Of a DNA stretch of 32,814 nucleotides, positions 31,704 to 32,814 are shown piece after piece; position 1 is the first letter of the stretch, and every line of letters begins with the position of its first letter. The position numbers and the translations under genes are program-made. Source of the DNA: Aliidongia dinghuensis (GTDB taxonomy: Bacteria; Pseudomonadota; Alphaproteobacteria; ATCC43930; CGMCC-115725); assembly GCF_014643535.1 (NCBI RefSeq), contig NZ_BMJQ01000033.1, positions 1-32,814 of the forward strand, given 5' to 3'. The notes beneath the pieces were generated by a model that saw only the letters and a program-made list of their open reading frames with translations, ran no database searches and was not told where the DNA came from.

Positions 31704-32636
31704 ATGACTCCAGACGGCAAACCGGTAGCGTCTTTGCGCCCGGCAACGCTGGAGGAGCTTCGGGCGCTGACGGTCGAGATCCAGCGCGGGGAAACGGAGA
31801 TTTCGCTCGGCGGCAAGGCGCTCGACGTGCTGTCGCGCCTGGTGGACACACCCGAGCAGACGGCGGTCCGCACCATTTCCGAACTCGCCGATGCGCTCGC
31901 CATCAACGCATCGACGCTGACGCGCCTTGCCAAACGGCTGGGGTATGCGGGGTTCAGCGATTTCCAGGACGTCTTCCGCCAGGCCATCGCCGACGACGAG
32001 CGTTATTTCTACAGCCGGCAGGCCGGGCGGCTGATATCGGTCAATCAGGAGGCGGGCGAGGAAATCCATATCCTGGAGCGGCTTGCGGCGGAATCGAAGG
32101 CCAATATCGACGGCTTTCTGTCCCAACTCGACGGCAGGTCGCTCAACGGCGCGGCGGCTCTGCTCGCCAACGCCAGACGTGTACGCGTTTACGGCGTTCG
32201 CCAGTTTCACGCCTTTGCAAGCTTCCTGACCTACGGCCTGGCGATGCTGCGCACCGACGTGGCCCTTCTCGATGCGCCGCGGCTCGGCGAGGCGGAAGGA
32301 TTGGCGCAGCTATCGCCCGGCGATGTTCTGGTCGTCGCGAGTTGCGCGCCCTACACACGCAATGTCGCCGAGGTCGCTGCTGTCGCCGCCCGCAAGGGCA
32401 TCGCGGTCGTCGCGGTGACCGATACGCGATCCTCGCCGCTCGTTCCCCCGTCCGGCCACGCCTTCCTGGTACCCCACGCCAGCAGCTTTTTCAGCAACAG
32501 CATGGGTGCCTATATCGTTTTCTGCGAGGGGTTGCTCAATCTCGTCGCCCGCGCGCTCGGAGACCGGGCGATCGAAGCGCTCGCAGAACGCGAAAGGCTG
32601 ATTGGCGAGCTGCAGATCGAGATCGACAAGCCTTAG
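31704..32636 (+). CDS. RpiR-family transcription regulator
   Basis: A 310-residue RpiR/MurR-type regulator. The N-terminal HTH is at about 18-95 (S-L-G-G-K-A-L-D-V-L-S-R-L, then T-I-S-E-L-A-D-A-L-A-I-N-A-S-T-L-T-R-L-A-K-R-L-G-Y-A-G-F). The C-terminal SIS domain shows V-R-V-Y-G-V-R-Q-F-H and S-P-G-D-V-L-V-V-A-S-C-A-P-Y-T-R-N, then V-A-V-T-D-T-R-S-S-P-L. ATG 31704 follows TGAGG; the frame to 31557 overlaps the amidase. SIS domains usually bind phosphosugars, but RpiR members also control amino-acid transport operons. It likely controls its own operon through the dyads at 28380-28440. Confidence 0.9.
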   Translation: MTPDGKPVASLRPATLEELRALTVEIQRGETEISLGGKALDVLSRLVDTPEQTAVRTISELADALAINASTLTRLAKRLGYAGFSDFQDVFRQAIADDERYFYSRQAGRLISVNQEAGEEIHILERLAAESKANIDGFLSQLDGRSLNGAAALLANARRVRVYGVRQFHAFASFLTYGLAMLRTDVALLDAPRLGEAEGLAQLSPGDVLVVASCAPYTRNVAEVAAVAARKGIAVVAVTDTRSSPLVPPSGHAFLVPHASSFFSNSMGAYIVFCEGLLNLVARALGDRAIEALAERERLIGELQIEIDKP

Positions 32637-32689
32637 CCTGAAAAGATCTTACGATCGGGGCCTTTCGCGGATGGATCGAGGATCAGTTA

Positions 32690-32814
32690 GAGCGGTTTGC
32701 GATCATGCTGGGTCATAGCCCGCGGTCTTGAAATAGTTGAGGCACTCATCGGGCTCGTAGAGGTCGCAGATTTCGCCGATGGCCTGCCAGAGGTCCTCGA
32801 TCGTCCTGGCGGCG
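32690..32814 (-). mobile_element. IS630-family element, left end only
   Basis: The transposase tail begins at 32703, and a TA dinucleotide at 32688-32689 sits just outside, as expected of IS630/Tc1 targets. The rest continues past the window, so the exact end and inverted repeat cannot be confirmed here. Confidence 0.45.
32703..32813 (-). CDS. IS630-family transposase, C-terminal end (runs off the window)
   Basis: The last 36 residues of a DDE transposase, read on the minus strand. The end D-E-C-L-N-Y-F-K-T-A-G-Y-D-P-A follows an A-I-G-E-I-C-D-L-Y-E-P segment, the usual IS630 C-terminus (E-C-x-N-Y-F-x-x-A-G-Y). No frameshift is visible in this part. It gives the right border of the amino-acid gene region. 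Confidence 0.7.
   Translation of the reverse strand, partial: AARTIEDLWQAIGEICDLYEPDECLNYFKTAGYDPA

Overview
The window is GC-rich DNA with dense operons, 4-bp ATGA/GTGA gene overlaps and Aap-type amino-acid transporters. This suggests an alphaproteobacterium, possibly of the Rhodospirillales/Azospirillum or rhizobial kind; that placement is inference from gene families only. No tRNA, rRNA or CRISPR array was seen.

Left edge (1-4300) is a scar zone. A tail fragment of one IS3-family transposase abuts a complete IS3-family (IS407-like) element at 222-1457. The element cuts off the 5' part of a Tc insecticidal-toxin A-subunit (TcA-like) gene, whose C-terminal ~790 codons remain (1458-3836). 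A frameshifted N-terminal stub of an IS481-family transposase follows (minus, 3837-4003), then the 3' end of a PEP-CTERM protein gene and its terminator.

Region A (4222-14809) is a long minus-strand operon with a divergent LysR regulator (13907-14809). Transcription order is aapJ-aapQ-aapM-aapP (general L-amino-acid ABC importer), an SHMT-like enzyme, a class V PLP enzyme, a type II asparaginase homologue and a DadA-like FAD oxidoreductase. The SHMT and asparaginase homologues lack residues needed for the textbook reactions, so the operon probably handles a non-standard amino acid.

Region B (15133-27986) holds a LysR gene convergent with an N-carbamoyl-L-amino-acid hydrolase. A plus-strand trio follows: ornithine-cyclodeaminase family, MHS-type MFS transporter and RraA-like protein. 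Then comes a nine-gene minus-strand run. In transcription order it is a DSD1-type D-hydroxyamino-acid PLP lyase, two permeases, an ATPase and a binding protein of a second amino-acid ABC importer, RidA, an AstE/aspartoacylase-type zinc deacylase, a LacI repressor and a second RidA. Two LacI-type operators, one a perfect 18-bp palindrome, lie upstream of the first gene. The inferred scheme is import, deacylation, PLP-dependent dehydration or cleavage to an enamine/imine, and RidA hydrolysis.

Region C (28470-32636) is a third importer, glnHPQ, followed by a C45-type Ntn amidohydrolase and an RpiR regulator, with an AT-rich promoter and a symmetrical element at the likely transcription start. 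The right edge is the C-terminus of an IS630-family transposase.

Three polar-amino-acid importers, each with its own regulator and its own hydrolases or PLP enzymes, therefore sit within about 21 kb between insertion-sequence remnants. The most interesting candidates are the region A operon with altered active sites and the operator-controlled DSD1/deacylase/RidA operon of region B.
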